A stretch of 64,000 nt of DNA from Lindgomyces ingoldianus. Its lineage: Eukaryota; Ascomycota; Dothideomycetes; Pleosporales; Lindgomycetaceae. The position numbers and the translations under genes are program-made. The stretch covers positions 1,342,561-1,406,560 of the forward strand of contig NW_022985172.1 in NCBI RefSeq assembly GCF_010093535.1, given 5' to 3'. Under the pieces are notes generated by a model, which saw nothing but the letters and a program-made list of their open reading frames with translations, did not search any database and had not been told where the DNA came from. Shown piece by piece: positions 11,260 through 22,900 of this stretch (its first letter is position 1; each line of letters starts with the position of its first letter).

Positions 11260-12540
11260 CATTTATCATGTGCAAAAATTAGGAATTTCTTACCATTCCT
11301 TAGATCTCGTTTTTCCTCTTACTATATTATACAAATGATTAAAATCTTGATAAAAATTTTAATATACTAATAAATTCTTCTTACATATTAACTACTAGTA
11401 AGTTAAAGCCTTAAGTTTATATAGAAATATTGCTTTTAGCTTATTTCTTTAGAGTAACAGGACAACAATAGGCCTAAAACAGAGGGTTACAGCAACCCTA
11501 GTCACCTAGACATGTTAAATTAACCTAGATAGCAACCCTCTAGTTAATTCTACGCAGGTAAGGGTATAGAGCCTGTTAAGCAAACGTAAAGAGACTGCTA
11601 GTAGTACTAAACTAAAGTTAGCACGTTGTAAGTTAATCTAATAGTAAGAGTAAAGTAAAAAAAGCTTACTATATTCTAGCGCCTACTAAGAGTAATCCTG
11701 ATCTCTAGAAATTAGCAGTTTCTGCTTTAGCTTAGCAAGAAGATGTTTCTGTAGTTCTGTGAGAGGTATCGAGCAGGAAGCACGAGGCACAGGGAGGGAA
11801 TGTAGGATAGAGGGTGTGTAGCAGAGCTACAAGAGAGAGAGTAAACCTTAGGGTCGGAGGCAGAGGTACGGAGGCTGAGGAGCCTATATACCCCGTGCCA
11901 AGCCTAGGGTACTCAGGGATTGGATAGCTGTAACATAACCGTGACAAGTTCCTACTTATTATAAGGACAGGACTCTGTACCACTCCGCTAATACAACTAA
12001 AAAGGTGCGAATAATCAACCAACAGTTAATTCTACGTACAGAATAGTATATATACCTGTCGCGTGCAAGGACTATCTCGGCCTTACCCTTATTACTAATT
12101 TTAGCAGGCCTTCTAAGCTTTATTGTAGGTAGCTTACAGACGTTGTTATAGACGTTAAGATTGTTCTTTATATTATAAACTATGTAGAGAGAGTAACTTT
12201 TATGATTAGTAATTACAATTCTAGACCATCTAAGTAGGAGAAACTAATAGATGTTTATATAAACGCAATTATTAAGCTCTTAGGTGCTTAGTTTAAGATA
12301 CTAGAGTAGTTAGAGCTTGCTAGGAAGAATAGAGATGCTACAAGCGCAATACATTATAAATAAACGCGTCGTTACTCCTACAAAAATGTTAGTATAAGGG
12401 CTTTTTTATACAAACTAAAAGCTTTAATTTACCTAGGGCTAATCTAACTGTTATTTATTAATGTATTAGGGATTCTATTGAGATTCTAATCTCCTATACA
12501 ATTTTAATAGAGGGAAAAAAATTCTGAGGAACGCTAAGAA
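11260..12540. mobile_element. AT-rich repeat relic, RIP-like
   Basis: About 1.3 kb that is sharply more AT/TpA-rich than its neighbours, except for a normal-composition stretch of about 300 bases (11735-12020). A 12-base direct repeat, GTTAATTCTACG, occurs at 11543-11554 and 12025-12036 and brackets 470 bases. On the minus strand around 12060-12150 a short protein-like scrap (KLRRPAKISNKGKAEI) resembles helix-turn-helix ends of Tc1/mariner-type transposases. Best reading: a RIP-degraded transposon fragment with a second insertion inside it. Families cannot be assigned firmly. Confidence 0.5.
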
Positions 12541-12680
12541 ATTTCCGAATTTTTGCCCATAATAGATGGCCTTGATTGCGGGGAGCTTTTATTGCCTCCG
12601 ACAACACAAAGGTTCCTACATCTTCAAAGCATATATAAACAAACCTTGTGAGTTCATATATTGAAGGTTCCTACTAGATC

Positions 12681-13493
12681 TCACGGTTCCTTGAACTCAA
12701 CATAGCCCTGGCCATCCACGAACGTGTAGTCCCACGGACCTTGCTCCTTCCCCTCAGCAAGCTCAACATATAGTTTTCCAGCAGCCGGGCCGCCGACTGG
12801 GATTGTCGGACTTCCATCAGCTTGGCGTTCATCGACGTAGTAAAACCTGTACTCTATTAACAAAGCCCTTCCTCCGACTGTCTAATTTCGGATTAAGTTG
12901 AGTAAAAACTTACTTGAAGCCCTGTTGCTTATATACGGTACTTGCATACCACACCATATGAGCTGCAGAAGCTTTCCCCATCCCGAATGTTAGCACAGAA
13001 GGCATCACGAAGACGTTTAGCTTATTGCCAGTCATGATGAACGTTCTTGATGCGGAGCTAGGAAGCTGTTTAAACCCTTTGACGGCCTCTTGAGCGGTAA
13101 AGAGAGGGGATATTGCATTGACAGCGAACTCTCGATTGACGTCTTCGAGAATGATCCCGTCCAGAGGGTCTTGGGGATCACGTGCTACTTGTTCCGCACC
13201 TAGGACACCTGTTAGGAAGTGTACAAGAGTCGTTTTAAAGAGAGTAGGGACAAACCATTGTACACCACGACAGAAGGGATACCAAATGCTTCTTTCACTT
13301 TGGCGAATGCTTTCTCGACGTCTGCGGTGTTTGCGAGGTCGAGCTTCAAACGAAGATACCCATCCTCGCCTATCCCATCTTGAAAGCTTCTCGCTGCAAG
13401 AGCGACCTTGTATCCTTTGGCAGCGAAAGAATTAGCAACGGAGAGTCCGATCTTAGGCCCAGCACCAAGAACGAAAAGCACGGGAGTTGACAT
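12681..13493 (-). CDS. short-chain dehydrogenase/reductase, NAD(P)-binding
   Basis: Predicted 232-residue SDR. Minus-strand exons 13493-13256, 13208-12914 and 12846-12681 sum to 699 bases, exactly 233 codons; introns are 47 and 67 bases. The N-terminus MSTPVLFVLGAGPKIGLSVA carries a GxGxxxG Rossmann motif (GAGPKIG). The first exon also has ALAARS and LKLDLAN, the usual beta-3/beta-4 region of SDRs. The SDR Asn-Asn-Ala-Gly site appears as VVYNG across the first splice junction. I do not see a clean Tyr-x3-Lys catalytic pair, so it may be an atypical or non-catalytic Rossmann protein. The last intron uses a CAG acceptor 12 bases after a TAG that would break the frame. Substrate unknown. Confidence 0.82.
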
Positions 13494-13923
13494 GTTACAG
13501 ACTTAGCCGATTCGGATCTTGCGAGAAAGTTGTGGGACTTCGCTGTTAAATACCACGGGCGAATCGTTTTTTCCATCCCAAGTTCCCGTTACACCATTTC
13601 GGATTCGGTCATTGCGAGGTACCGGTGGTGAGCGTGATACTCGCCGCTTAGAAATGCAATGGCTGCATATGTAATCACGGAAAGGTTTGGAAGCAAAACC
13701 CGGTGTATGGTGACTCGAAATTTTACTGATTGGCCAATGTGACGAGCGCGATTTGTAAGTTTGGGTTAATTACGTAGCACTTCATACATCAATTCCGCAC
13801 TATATGTAAGATTGATAATGAGCCTTAGGCAGTGAAATATCTGTATGGTTTTTCCTCAGGAAAGAATCTCTTGTTAATTTACAATGTAAGTAATTCCTCA
13901 TTCCGCACCCTATGCAGCCGGAC
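13494..13923. other. intergenic between two SDR genes
   Basis: 430 bases with no gene, expected to hold the promoter of the upstream-facing SDR (12681-13493) and the 3' end of the next one. Confidence 0.4.
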
Positions 13924-14883
13924 TTAATCATGCAACTTTGCCTTCTCTTCACACCAAGTCCAAAACCTCTCACTCGCTCCCTTCCTGATAGCCTCATGGA
14001 TATCTTCCCTTGGACTCCTCGCCACCCTTCCCCAGGGCCAAATAAAATCTCCACTCTTAACTTCCATACTAAATCCAGAGAAGAGGAGAGTGTAAGCTCC
14101 GTACTTCGGAGGATATAGCACCAGCCACTTCAGCAATGTCACAAGGAACCAGGACTGGTATCGATATGCCTTGGTGTCTAGATTCCCTGGGTTCTGCACG
14201 ACGGAAACGATACCGTACGGCGACCACGCTTTCGCGGCTTCGACGGCTAGGAACCAGTTCCCAACTTTGCTGGCTGCATAATCGGTATTCGAATCCGTCG
14301 TCTGCGGCTCTTCAATAGATTTGAAGTTGAGGCCGCCCAGAACAGAATGAGTGTCAACCATGGCTGAACCGGACCAAATTACACGGACTGAACCTTCTGG
14401 GGCGGATTGGGCTGCATTACGGAGTTGAGGTAGGAGAAGTTGGGTGAAGAGGAGGGGAGCAACACAGTTGGTGCCAACATGGGCCTCGAGGTTCTGTGCT
14501 GTGGCGGTACCGTTTGGTGCGCCACCTATGGCGGCATTGTTCCAGAGGATATTTACTTTTGTTTCTTGTCGCGAGAATTCAGCTGCCGCGGATTTGACAC
14601 TAGCTAAATCTGCTAGGTCTAGATGCAGGAACTTTAGAGTTGATGGTGTGACGGGCGCAGGATTAGAAGACCTAATTTTTGAGATAGAAGCAGCCATGTG
14701 ATCTGCCGAGCGACCGGCCATATATATGGTTGCGCCCGTTTTATAGAGAGATTTGGTGAGTTCAAACCCGATGCCCTGATTAGCACCGGTGATTATGAAC
14801 ACTTTGCCACTTTGATCGAGCACATCTTCTTCGGTGAACGTGGCAGCTGGTGGGTACCATTGGGAAAAGACGCTTTTAAGCAT
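13924..14883 (-). CDS. retinol-dehydrogenase-like SDR
   Basis: Single-exon classical SDR of 319 residues, counted from the ATG at 14883 (MLKSVFSQWYPP). The open frame reaches further to 14940 only through a TTG, so the shorter start is preferred. Motifs, numbered from that ATG: TGANQGIG at about 32-39 (cofactor binding), HLDLADLASV near 87, NNAAIGG near 115-121, a Ser in the WSGSA strand near 171-173, and the catalytic YAASK with Tyr about 202 and Lys about 206. It has all the parts of an active NAD(P)-dependent oxidoreductase of the fungal group resembling retinol and WW-domain oxidoreductases. Substrate is not predictable. It lies between another SDR and a HET gene, all on the same strand. 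Confidence 0.88.
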   Translation of the reverse strand: MLKSVFSQWYPPAATFTEEDVLDQSGKVFIITGANQGIGFELTKSLYKTGATIYMAGRSADHMAASISKIRSSNPAPVTPSTLKFLHLDLADLASVKSAAAEFSRQETKVNILWNNAAIGGAPNGTATAQNLEAHVGTNCVAPLLFTQLLLPQLRNAAQSAPEGSVRVIWSGSAMVDTHSVLGGLNFKSIEEPQTTDSNTDYAASKVGNWFLAVEAAKAWSPYGIVSVVQNPGNLDTKAYRYQSWFLVTLLKWLVLYPPKYGAYTLLFSGFSMEVKSGDFIWPWGRVARSPREDIHEAIRKGASERFWTWCEEKAKLHD

Positions 14884-15210
14884 AGTTGGCGTTAGTTTCG
14901 ATGAAAGGGGGGTGATCAGCCGTGGCTTTGGAGGTTCCAAGCACCTGTTTTAAGTGCCAACAATGTCAGTTACAACAGATGAATATGCAGTTTCGTTCCC
15001 CCTCGCCCCACACGCCTGGGGTTGATTGGAATGAATCGGGGTGAGTAGTAAGCACTATCCATTCTTAAATTGGTTCACTCCACTAGCGTGGAGCTAGGGG
15101 TGACGGCGGATACCCATCAATGATAATGGCTGACTTTGAAACTCAGCTAGCTGAAAGCTCCACCATCAAATGCTTTTGCGGAGGAGAGAAATTCCGCAAG
15201 CACAGGTTCG
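14884..15210. other. intergenic
   Basis: About 330 bases, the presumed promoter of the SDR at 13924-14883 and 3' flank of the second HET gene. No specific site is called. Confidence 0.4.
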
Positions 15211-17256
15211 TTATACAATCGTGTAAGTACAGGCGGGTGAATTCTTCAAGGTATTCTGGTCAGGAAGATGCCCAATAGAGAATGCTCCAATTCGACGAAA
15301 AACTTTATCTTCAATCTTTTCTAATACAAGTCCTAGAAAACGCATACTGGCGTCGGTTGTTTCTGTCCACTGTTTGCAGTAGAAGATTGGGGCACACCAC
15401 GTATTCTTCCTGAGATTCGTGTCATCCAGATCGTCGAAAATGACGTCGTTCCAGACATCGTCTAGGAACGGAGCGGTTTCTTCGCGTACCAGCTTATCTT
15501 GGCCAGGGCTTTCAACACTTGGTGTCCTGGAAATCAGTGAAATGCAGTACGAATATCCCTGCGCTCTATCTACACCTCTACCAAGAGCTTCCCCTCTTGG
15601 ATCCTTCGAAGCAATAATTGCTCTTGCGAGGGGTCCAGTCAAACGTAGTGACGGATAGCTGGCCGGTAGGTTCCCCCCAGGCCATATGCTGCTGTTTTCA
15701 TTCACTTCCCAGTGAGAGATGAGAGGAGTCTCTTCAGTCCCTGAAGCCAACTCGGTCCATACAGGGCAATCCAAGGAAGCCCAACTCCACGAAGGAGCTC
15801 GCTGATTACTTGGGCGGACCATTTCCCACGTTCTCTTATCCAAGGCTGCTCTCGCCCAAAGGAGACAGTAAGGTAAATCGGCTTCCCACATCCCAACAAA
15901 GAACCTACCGCGGGATAGCCCCCTAGAGTTGAGAATGGAGACTAGCCCGGAGAGAGCTACTAGTTTATCTTTGCTAAACGTGAGCTCGCACTTACTGTAG
16001 TCTTGGATCAAGACAGACCATGCACCATCGTCCTCAGTGAAGTCAGTCTTCCAGAATCGGTTCCTTCTTTCATGGAAAGATCGTAGCACGCTCGGCACCT
16101 GCACCGGGTATGATTCAGTTGCTGTCAACGTACGGCATTCCCAGATGAGCTCCGATCCAGCAAAGTGTATCATCCGTGTTGCTAGCAGCCTTTCTTGCAT
16201 GACCCATGCTCTCCGAAGCAGAGGTTGGTGAGAAAAGCCCTTGGCCCACTCCAAGTTGTTTTCTACAACTATGTATTCTCGGCCTGGCACTACTCCCCAA
16301 GATATCAGCCCCACCGAAGGATTACCACCCATTGAGCTAAAGAGACTACCATCGCTGTTGACGGCTGCAGTCGCCGCGATATTGATGATTGCCTGAGTGT
16401 AGATTATCCCCATCAAGCCAGATTCTCTATTCCAATCTTCCTCCGAATCCTGGCAAATACAAAGGGAGTCAATCCACAGATACCTAATACCAAGTTGCCA
16501 ACATATTGCGATAGCATCTGAGAAGACTCTTGGAAGTGACTGGCGGGAAATCCCTTCTTTCAATTGAGCCATGTTGTGCATCAAAAGTTGGAGGGGCTGG
16601 GTTCCCCCCCAACGGTGGCTCAGAGTAGCATAAACTGGCAACGAACTTGGGAGGCTCTCGCCGTTAAAAATGACGAGTTTGGCTGGCTCAGTAGACCCAG
16701 GCTCGCCGATATCAATCAATCGATGTGGGATATACGGCCAGTCAAAAAGTGAACGGCATTCTGCATGATTCCCGAGGCAGTCTTGGTACCATTTTGTGAG
16801 GGTTTCCTGGGAGGTCGGGGAATTTGATACATTCGGATGGCGATGTTCTCTGGGGTTGTCTAACTCTGTCAGTTCAGATGTATTGACCCATAATAAGACT
16901 GATATACATGGTAGTAAAATAAAGACCATAGTGCGGAGGATCTCATCGTATCCAAGTACTCGAGAAACTTCAATCTGAAGCTCCATCTGACGACCTTGAA
17001 GGATTGCTTGCTGAAGGCTCACGCTTTGGTGGAGGATTTTGAAAGATGTGTTAACTTCGGCTCCAGTCCAATCTTCTTCCCCAAACCCAATGATGCATTC
17101 AAGCCAGATGGCCTTACATATGCGACAGTCGGCGGATGCAGATTGTTTAAGGCTGGAGAGGTGGGAGTGGTGAATGCCCTGGACTGAATGAGACCAATCC
17201 TCATCATCGAGACCCCATTTACTTTCGAAGATTTCAAGACAAATAGCACAGAACAT
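15211..17256 (-). CDS. HET-domain protein
   Basis: Single-exon 681-residue protein starting at a true ATG (17256). The N-terminus has Cys pairs (FCAICLEIF, then CRICKAIW at about residues 44-51) typical of the lead segment in this HET class. The HET domain begins at about 209 with YATLSHRWGG, continues with RYLWIDSLCICQDSEEDW at 258-275, and ends around 355-375 with RRAWVMQERLLATRMIHF and ELIWEC. The C-terminal part holds the PSWSWASLD motif common downstream of HET domains. Inferred role: allorecognition or programmed cell death. No frameshift or internal stop is seen. Confidence 0.9.
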   Translation of the reverse strand: MFCAICLEIFESKWGLDDEDWSHSVQGIHHSHLSSLKQSASADCRICKAIWLECIIGFGEEDWTGAEVNTSFKILHQSVSLQQAILQGRQMELQIEVSRVLGYDEILRTMVFILLPCISVLLWVNTSELTELDNPREHRHPNVSNSPTSQETLTKWYQDCLGNHAECRSLFDWPYIPHRLIDIGEPGSTEPAKLVIFNGESLPSSLPVYATLSHRWGGTQPLQLLMHNMAQLKEGISRQSLPRVFSDAIAICWQLGIRYLWIDSLCICQDSEEDWNRESGLMGIIYTQAIINIAATAAVNSDGSLFSSMGGNPSVGLISWGVVPGREYIVVENNLEWAKGFSHQPLLRRAWVMQERLLATRMIHFAGSELIWECRTLTATESYPVQVPSVLRSFHERRNRFWKTDFTEDDGAWSVLIQDYSKCELTFSKDKLVALSGLVSILNSRGLSRGRFFVGMWEADLPYCLLWARAALDKRTWEMVRPSNQRAPSWSWASLDCPVWTELASGTEETPLISHWEVNENSSIWPGGNLPASYPSLRLTGPLARAIIASKDPRGEALGRGVDRAQGYSYCISLISRTPSVESPGQDKLVREETAPFLDDVWNDVIFDDLDDTNLRKNTWCAPIFYCKQWTETTDASMRFLGLVLEKIEDKVFRRIGAFSIGHLPDQNTLKNSPACTYTIV

Positions 17257-17885
17257 TTCAGATGATATTTAGAATGATGACGCGGAACAAACTAGTGCGG
17301 AGTTGTTGGATGGGTGTTGAAGATTCCTTGCAGGAGTTTCGGATTGAACTAATCTACATTTGGACTCGCTCGGATACAATATTGAAATACCTAGCTCATG
17401 ACTGCGTCCATCTCTCCATGTGCAGGTATTAACTTCTATCGAAATAACGTGCCCTTTGTGATTCTTAAAACACCGTTGAACCGCAGTGCTCCCCAAAGTC
17501 AGCCCCCAAGCAACATATCGATAATTTTGGGGCGTTCCCATGTCTGACCCACCAAATCCGCCTTGCAGCCTCTGGGCACAGCCCGAGGCAGCCTACGGAT
17601 CCATCGGAGCCACCCCTCTCTATGCCATAACAAGAAAAGTGCGTAAGGCGTGACCCGCTATGCATGTGTTTCAAGTGCGGCACAGTACTTAGTTTGTGGC
17701 GCGCATCGGGGCCGTTTGGAGGACACCTGGTTTATAAGTGTTGGAGGAGCCGCGATTTCAGTTTTTAGTATTTTGTTATATCTACTACTATGTAAGAAAA
17801 ATTTGCTAGTTCTACCAAGACCCTAAGGCATCCTACCACCGTTTTTCAACTGCAGAATACTTCCTTTGAGGGTCGAAAGCCCACC
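17257..17885. promoter_or_regulatory. divergent intergenic region
   Basis: About 630 bases between the start codons of the HET gene (minus) and the membrane-protein gene (plus), so it should carry both promoters. No TATA or regulator site is called with confidence. Confidence 0.4.
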
Positions 17886-18654
17886 ATGGCAGGCTCTGTC
17901 CTCAACATGAGAATTATCACAAAATCCATATCACACACCCTCCGCGCCATCTCTGTAGTTACATTCCCACCTGGATTCCTCTTCCTTCTGATCCAAGGGA
18001 TCGCATCCGGGCGAGTCAACCCCGCCATCGGGATCCTCCCACTGTTCTGCTCTTCCGCCTTCTCCGCTTTCCTTTTGTACAACGAGAGAAAATGCGGGTG
18101 TCAGTCATCTGGCCTGACGGGCACACCAATTCACTTCGTTGCGGATTTCCTGTTGGGTATTGGGCTACTTGTCTGTCTGATTTTGGCCTGGGTATTTCTG
18201 CCACATTCATACGATGGAGGGATGGTTATGCTGGGGACGTATTGCACAAATTTCCTTGGCGTGAATTTGTAAGACTCTCAATCCCCTTTCTATTTGCCTT
18301 CAGGTTTAATTTCCTTCCCCTTTCCTTCCCCTTTCCGCCTTCCCTCATTCACCCTCCCCTCCCCTCCCCATTAGATTCTCTTCATACTCCCTGTTCCCGC
18401 TTTGTTCTTTACTGATTAGTCCTAGTCTCGTTCACTTCTACTTCACCGTGCGACAACTCTACGATGCCGTCACCCCTGGCGCGAACTACGTTACCTCGTG
18501 CCCGCATTGCAAATATGGACCGTCGTTTTTACCGACCGTTGGGAGAGGATCGCGGAAAGGATATGCACCGTTGCTGGATGGAGAGGGTCGGCCAATGGGG
18601 GATGGGCCGAATGAAGATGAACATGCGGATGGGATGAACACCTCTACTGTTTAA
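17886..18654 (+). CDS. four-helix integral membrane protein
   Basis: Predicted 203-residue protein from exons 17886-18268 and 18426-18654 (612 bases, 204 codons). The start ATG has an excellent context, CCACCATGG. Hydrophobic segments suggest four membrane spans: around VVTFPPGFLFLLIQG, ILPLFCSSAFSAFLLY, FLLGIGLLVCLILAW, and one formed across the splice junction (VMLGTYCTNFLGVNFLVHFYF). After the last span comes RQLYDAVTPG and a Cys-x2-Cys (SCPHCKYGP) in the tail, a layout I know from a family of small fungal membrane proteins without assigned function. The 157-base intron starts GTAAGA and ends at the second of two nearby AGs (TCCTAG), the only one of the two that keeps frame. It is pyrimidine-rich. 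Confidence 0.78.
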
Positions 18655-19070
18655 GGAGATACATCCATGTAGCCTTATTGCTTCCTGTCGGAACCCTTAG
18701 AATAGTGCCGGTTCCGAAACGCGAATAAAGTCAATTCCGGCTAGGACGATCTTACATAACCTGAGAATATTTGGAGCTTCTGTCCTCTCCTACAAGATCA
18801 TAGTAGAGAGATAAATAGAAAGGCCTCTTTGGTCGTTCGAGCGGCTGAAATGCTGAAGGGCTATCACTATCGCCCCCTCAGAGTTCAGATCTCGGGGATG
18901 AAACCCAGGAGGAGAAGAATGAATCGTAAGGCATGACATTGCAGCACTGAAGCCGATATATAGTTCTCTATATAATGTCTATATGGCAAACCCCAAATAG
19001 ATGCGCTCAAATCAATCATTTTACCCTCAACACTACTCTGTCGCTCGCCAATGAAGTCTACCCACACACT
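18655..19070. other. convergent intergenic region
   Basis: Spacer between the 3' ends of the membrane-protein gene and the MYND gene. No gene seen. Confidence 0.4.
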
Positions 19071-19982
19071 CTATACTGTGATATCTATTCTCTGCACACC
19101 CACACACCTCTCTGCCAACTCCCTCAACCCCTCTGCCATCCTGTCATCCTCGTGCTTCCTCTTAGCATTAACATCCCCAGCCCACTCCACATCCCTCCAC
19201 TCTCTCGGATTCCGCTGCAACCGCAATTCCATCTCCTCACAATCCCTCTTAGTGTCCTGCGTCCACCACATCGGCAACAAGCCATTACGGCGTTCCGCCT
19301 CGTTCAAGAAATGCCGGAAAGTAGGAATCGGATTAACGCTATGGTGGTCATCTGCATCGTGGAGAGAACACCTGGGACGTACCATGCTACTGGCATTCCA
19401 GGATTCATTAGCGAGGAGTCGGTACGCGTCGATCAGGTGCTTATAGACGGTCATAGAATCCAGAGCATGGAGGTTGATTTTTACGATATCCGGAGATACT
19501 GGGCTAGGAAAGCCGCTTGGGCTGCTTGGACATGAGGGTTGGGGGGTGATGGTATACGGTGAGTGAGAATGATGCGGGGCTCGGGTGCAGCTAGCCTTGT
19601 GCGACTTCCAGTCCGCCCTTTGACAGGCTTTGGAGCAGTAATACACCGCTTGACATCGAGAGCAGCGGAGTAGAGGCGGACCGGTGGCGATAAGTGAAGA
19701 AAAGCCGCATGTCGCACACATCGGAGCTGTTGAATATCAGTGAGAGTACCCGTCGAGGAGTATTGAAAGTCGCAAAGACATAGGATGCAGATGCCTACCC
19801 TCACGAACGTCCCTTGCGCCTTCTCGAATCTCTGGAGAAGAATGGCAGGGATGTTGACCCTCTTCAACCTTGTCAATCTCCATCTCCGAACCATCTTCAA
19901 CCTGCACTTCCCTCACCTCCTCCTTCCCACCCCTCGTAGCCATAGTTGCGAAAACATTGAGAAGAACGGAACGCGGGGGCAT
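19071..19982 (-). CDS. MYND-type zinc finger protein
   Basis: Predicted 279-residue protein from exons 19982-19799 and 19726-19071 (840 bases, 280 codons). The intron begins GTAGGC and ends CAACAG. The finger lies just after the splice junction, at about residues 64-105: MCATCGF, then LLRCSRC, YYCSKACQRADW and SHKASC, which is the full set of MYND Cys/His ligands. MYND fingers bind proline-rich partners. The C-terminal part (HALDSMTVYKHLIDAYRL, then FRHFLNEAERR and LLPMWW) matches a fungal MYND family C-terminal domain whose function I do not know. The start ATG is the first after an in-frame TAA upstream. Confidence 0.85.
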
Positions 19983-22900
19983 ATCAGCCCAAAAATCAAA
20001 TAATTATTTCACAACCACAACAACCACAAAACAAGAGTGGTGAACTTTCGCACAGTTTTGCAAAGAATACAAGGGGGGAGAAAAGGTTTTGAAGGTCCCC
20101 GCCCATCTGGCCGAAAATGTTGCCCAAGAAAAGCGGTGTGAGGTTTTGACAGCTGGGAAGCACGGATCGCACGCTAACCCAGGAACCCACGTAAGGCTGA
20201 AGTTTCACGGTTTCGCGAAGTCACATGTCTTTCAGCTCGGAAAAAACTCCCACGTGCGACATGTCCCGATCGAGCAAACAAATTTTGAAGGTTCCTGCCA
20301 AGATAGGTCGGTCGTTCCACATCACGAGAACACATCTCCAGGCGCACGCAAGGCATTCAACGCTGGCGCAGCATAGGCACACATGCAGACATCACAAGGT
20401 CTACCTGCCCCTCGTACCACGGCTCCATGTACCCGCATGAACACCCACGATGTTTGCCATGGAGGAGAGGCAAAGAATGCTGTGTTACTACGCGGTAGAA
20501 AGCGGTCAGTTTCGGGTGGAAAAGTAAGGAGAGCAGGCGGCAAAGTCAAACGCTTGAATGATCTCCTTGCTGCGGAGAAAGACAATGTGAGGTGTTGCGA
20601 ATTGATCAGGAGATCGTGTGCGTGAGAACATATAAGTCACTGTTTGCTATGTCGCCGTGTAGCGTAGCATATACACACTTCGCAGCAAGGAATAAGTGGC
20701 TAGCCAAGTAGAGATCTCAACGCAGGTCTCTGGCAGGTCACGGAATTCATGATGTGAGACTTGTTGCCAAAAGCAGATTGGCGAATGGGATCTGAAAGTG
20801 TGGGGTCTTTCAACGGTTTGCTCCGATATACGAACGACTGTCGGAGCTGTGACTGCGAAATTCATGACAAAAAGTATTGAGCTCCGACAAAGCGTGACCT
20901 TTCGTCGGTGAAGCAAAAAAAATACTACTTGGCCTTGGATCCCTGATCCGGTGGCCGGTGAGAGAAATGAGGCTCAAATGGCCGCCTTATTTCCATCAAT
21001 ATCCTTGGTCTATCTTGGACGAGAATGGGCTTATTCAGTAGATCTGGTGATGACGCTGCAGCTGTTTGACTATCCGGACAGTAGCGTGAGCGCAACGGGG
21101 GAGAAGATGCAGCCGCAAGTGGGCGTGCAGATGGGAATGGCATGCTACCCCTATGATGCTGAGGCGAAGTGAGGGAATCGAGACTCTGGGCTCTGTAAGA
21201 GGGACGGAATTCGCACTCACACATCATCCGACGACAGCCGAAATAATCAAGGGCCAGGAGATTCTGGGTTGTATTAGCAGCGTGTGACCCATGAGCATTG
21301 CATTTAGGACAAGGCACTGATACCCATCAAGCGCAAACATTCAACAACCAAAGCAAAGAGAAGATCACCCAAATGCAGGTATAGGATGATTTGAGGAGGC
21401 CCAGTGCTCCAAGACAGGCATGAAGTGAATCAGAGATACAAAACCATAAATAGAGGGAAATCTGTATATCAGAGAGGGTTTGGTAATCCAGCGCTGGAGC
21501 CTAGTGATGGCTAATCAGAATTTAGTCAGCGGCGCAGAAGTGAATAATTGCCTTTCAATGGCCTTTCGAGTGACCGATGGGAAGTGAACGCGAAGCCTCT
21601 ATCAGTTTTGCGGACGGAAGTAGTCCCGAGCGAAAGGTCCCGAGCGAAAGGTTTACGTATGCGTGGTTGATGTTCGAGGCCACGAGGCACATGTATCCTT
21701 TGGCTGGTATTCCCCGCTCTTGTTGGACAATGCCGTTTCCCGGATTGCCGGAAGATTTTCAAGGTGTCAGCGGGCCACATGTGCGAAATGCCTAGTATTT
21801 GGCCACAGATGTCATAATTCTGAGGATTCCAACTATCATGGTTCGTCCGGCTATGATCCACCAGGCAACTGAAACCTTGTGTAACGGAGGAGTGCTTTAC
21901 GTATATTCCAGCGTCGGGAAATATGCCTCCACAAGTGTGGCCTCTTTAATGAGGTAATTAGTAAACCTCTTTATCTTGTGCTTGGAATGGGGTGCCTAAC
22001 AATGGATGCTAAAGAAGGCAGACGTCAGCTAGTAACGCCCAAACCTTGGGCGATTGCAACAGTCCAGGTGAAGCGTTCGACAAGCAAAAGAAAAGCTAGA
22101 GAAACTTGCCCCTTCTAGATCTAGGGCATCGTAGTGGTGTGAGGGATCCGACTTCCGCACGCGAGCATCTGTTTAAGCAACTGTGACGTTGGTAGAGCCT
22201 CAGAGGCAGACCAGTTTTCCGCCAAGAGCGATGACTTCCCATCAGCTGCCAACTGGACATCCAAACTCCAGACCGACGACGGCTATCTGAGGTAACATGC
22301 GGGGCGGGCCGACTTGTGGCAGACCAGTCACACCTGCAGACATCCGACTTCATGGTTCGTTTGCTTTCGATACGAGAAGTTGCCTTGAGTCACCGATACC
22401 CGAAACGGAAAGAGTAAGACGCCGGAGAAAAGTGTGAGGATGAAGGTGTTAGTGATTTCCAAGACCAAAAGGTGCATTTCGGAATCTTGTGTATCAGAGC
22501 TGACGTTGCCATAGAATTTTTCATAACGAGGGCGGGGCCAAGTGCCACGATCAGCTCGGCAGGGTTTGTGAACTGTGCAGTTTGGCGGCGAAAAGACGCA
22601 AAAGACCCTATAGGGTGTGGCCGTGCTGCGGCAGGATTGTCGAATAGCAGCAGCGCATTTTCCGGTCAGACAAGAGGAGAATGGATTATATGGGACCACC
22701 AAGCGATTGAATGCACTCTTAATGCAGGTTACTGCAGCCCGCGGGAACAGGCTCGAGGATAGGGAATGAGTCGCCTACGATTGCTGTTGACAGTGTCTCC
22801 TCGACCCTCGCCGCCTTCAGATGTTGCGCGGCAACGTTTCGCGCAGAAGGGCGGTACGACCCTGGAAACAAGTGTTGTGCGACGTGAAATCATCAGCCGC

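Noticed and set aside
14884..14940. Longer N-terminus for the retinol-dehydrogenase-like SDR
   Set aside because: The extended frame begins with TTG, and MLKSVFSQ fits the usual start of this SDR group.
20923..21317. 130-codon minus-strand frame with scattered Cys residues
   Set aside because: Low-complexity Ser/Pro/Arg composition and overlapping frames on the other strand; no domain pattern.
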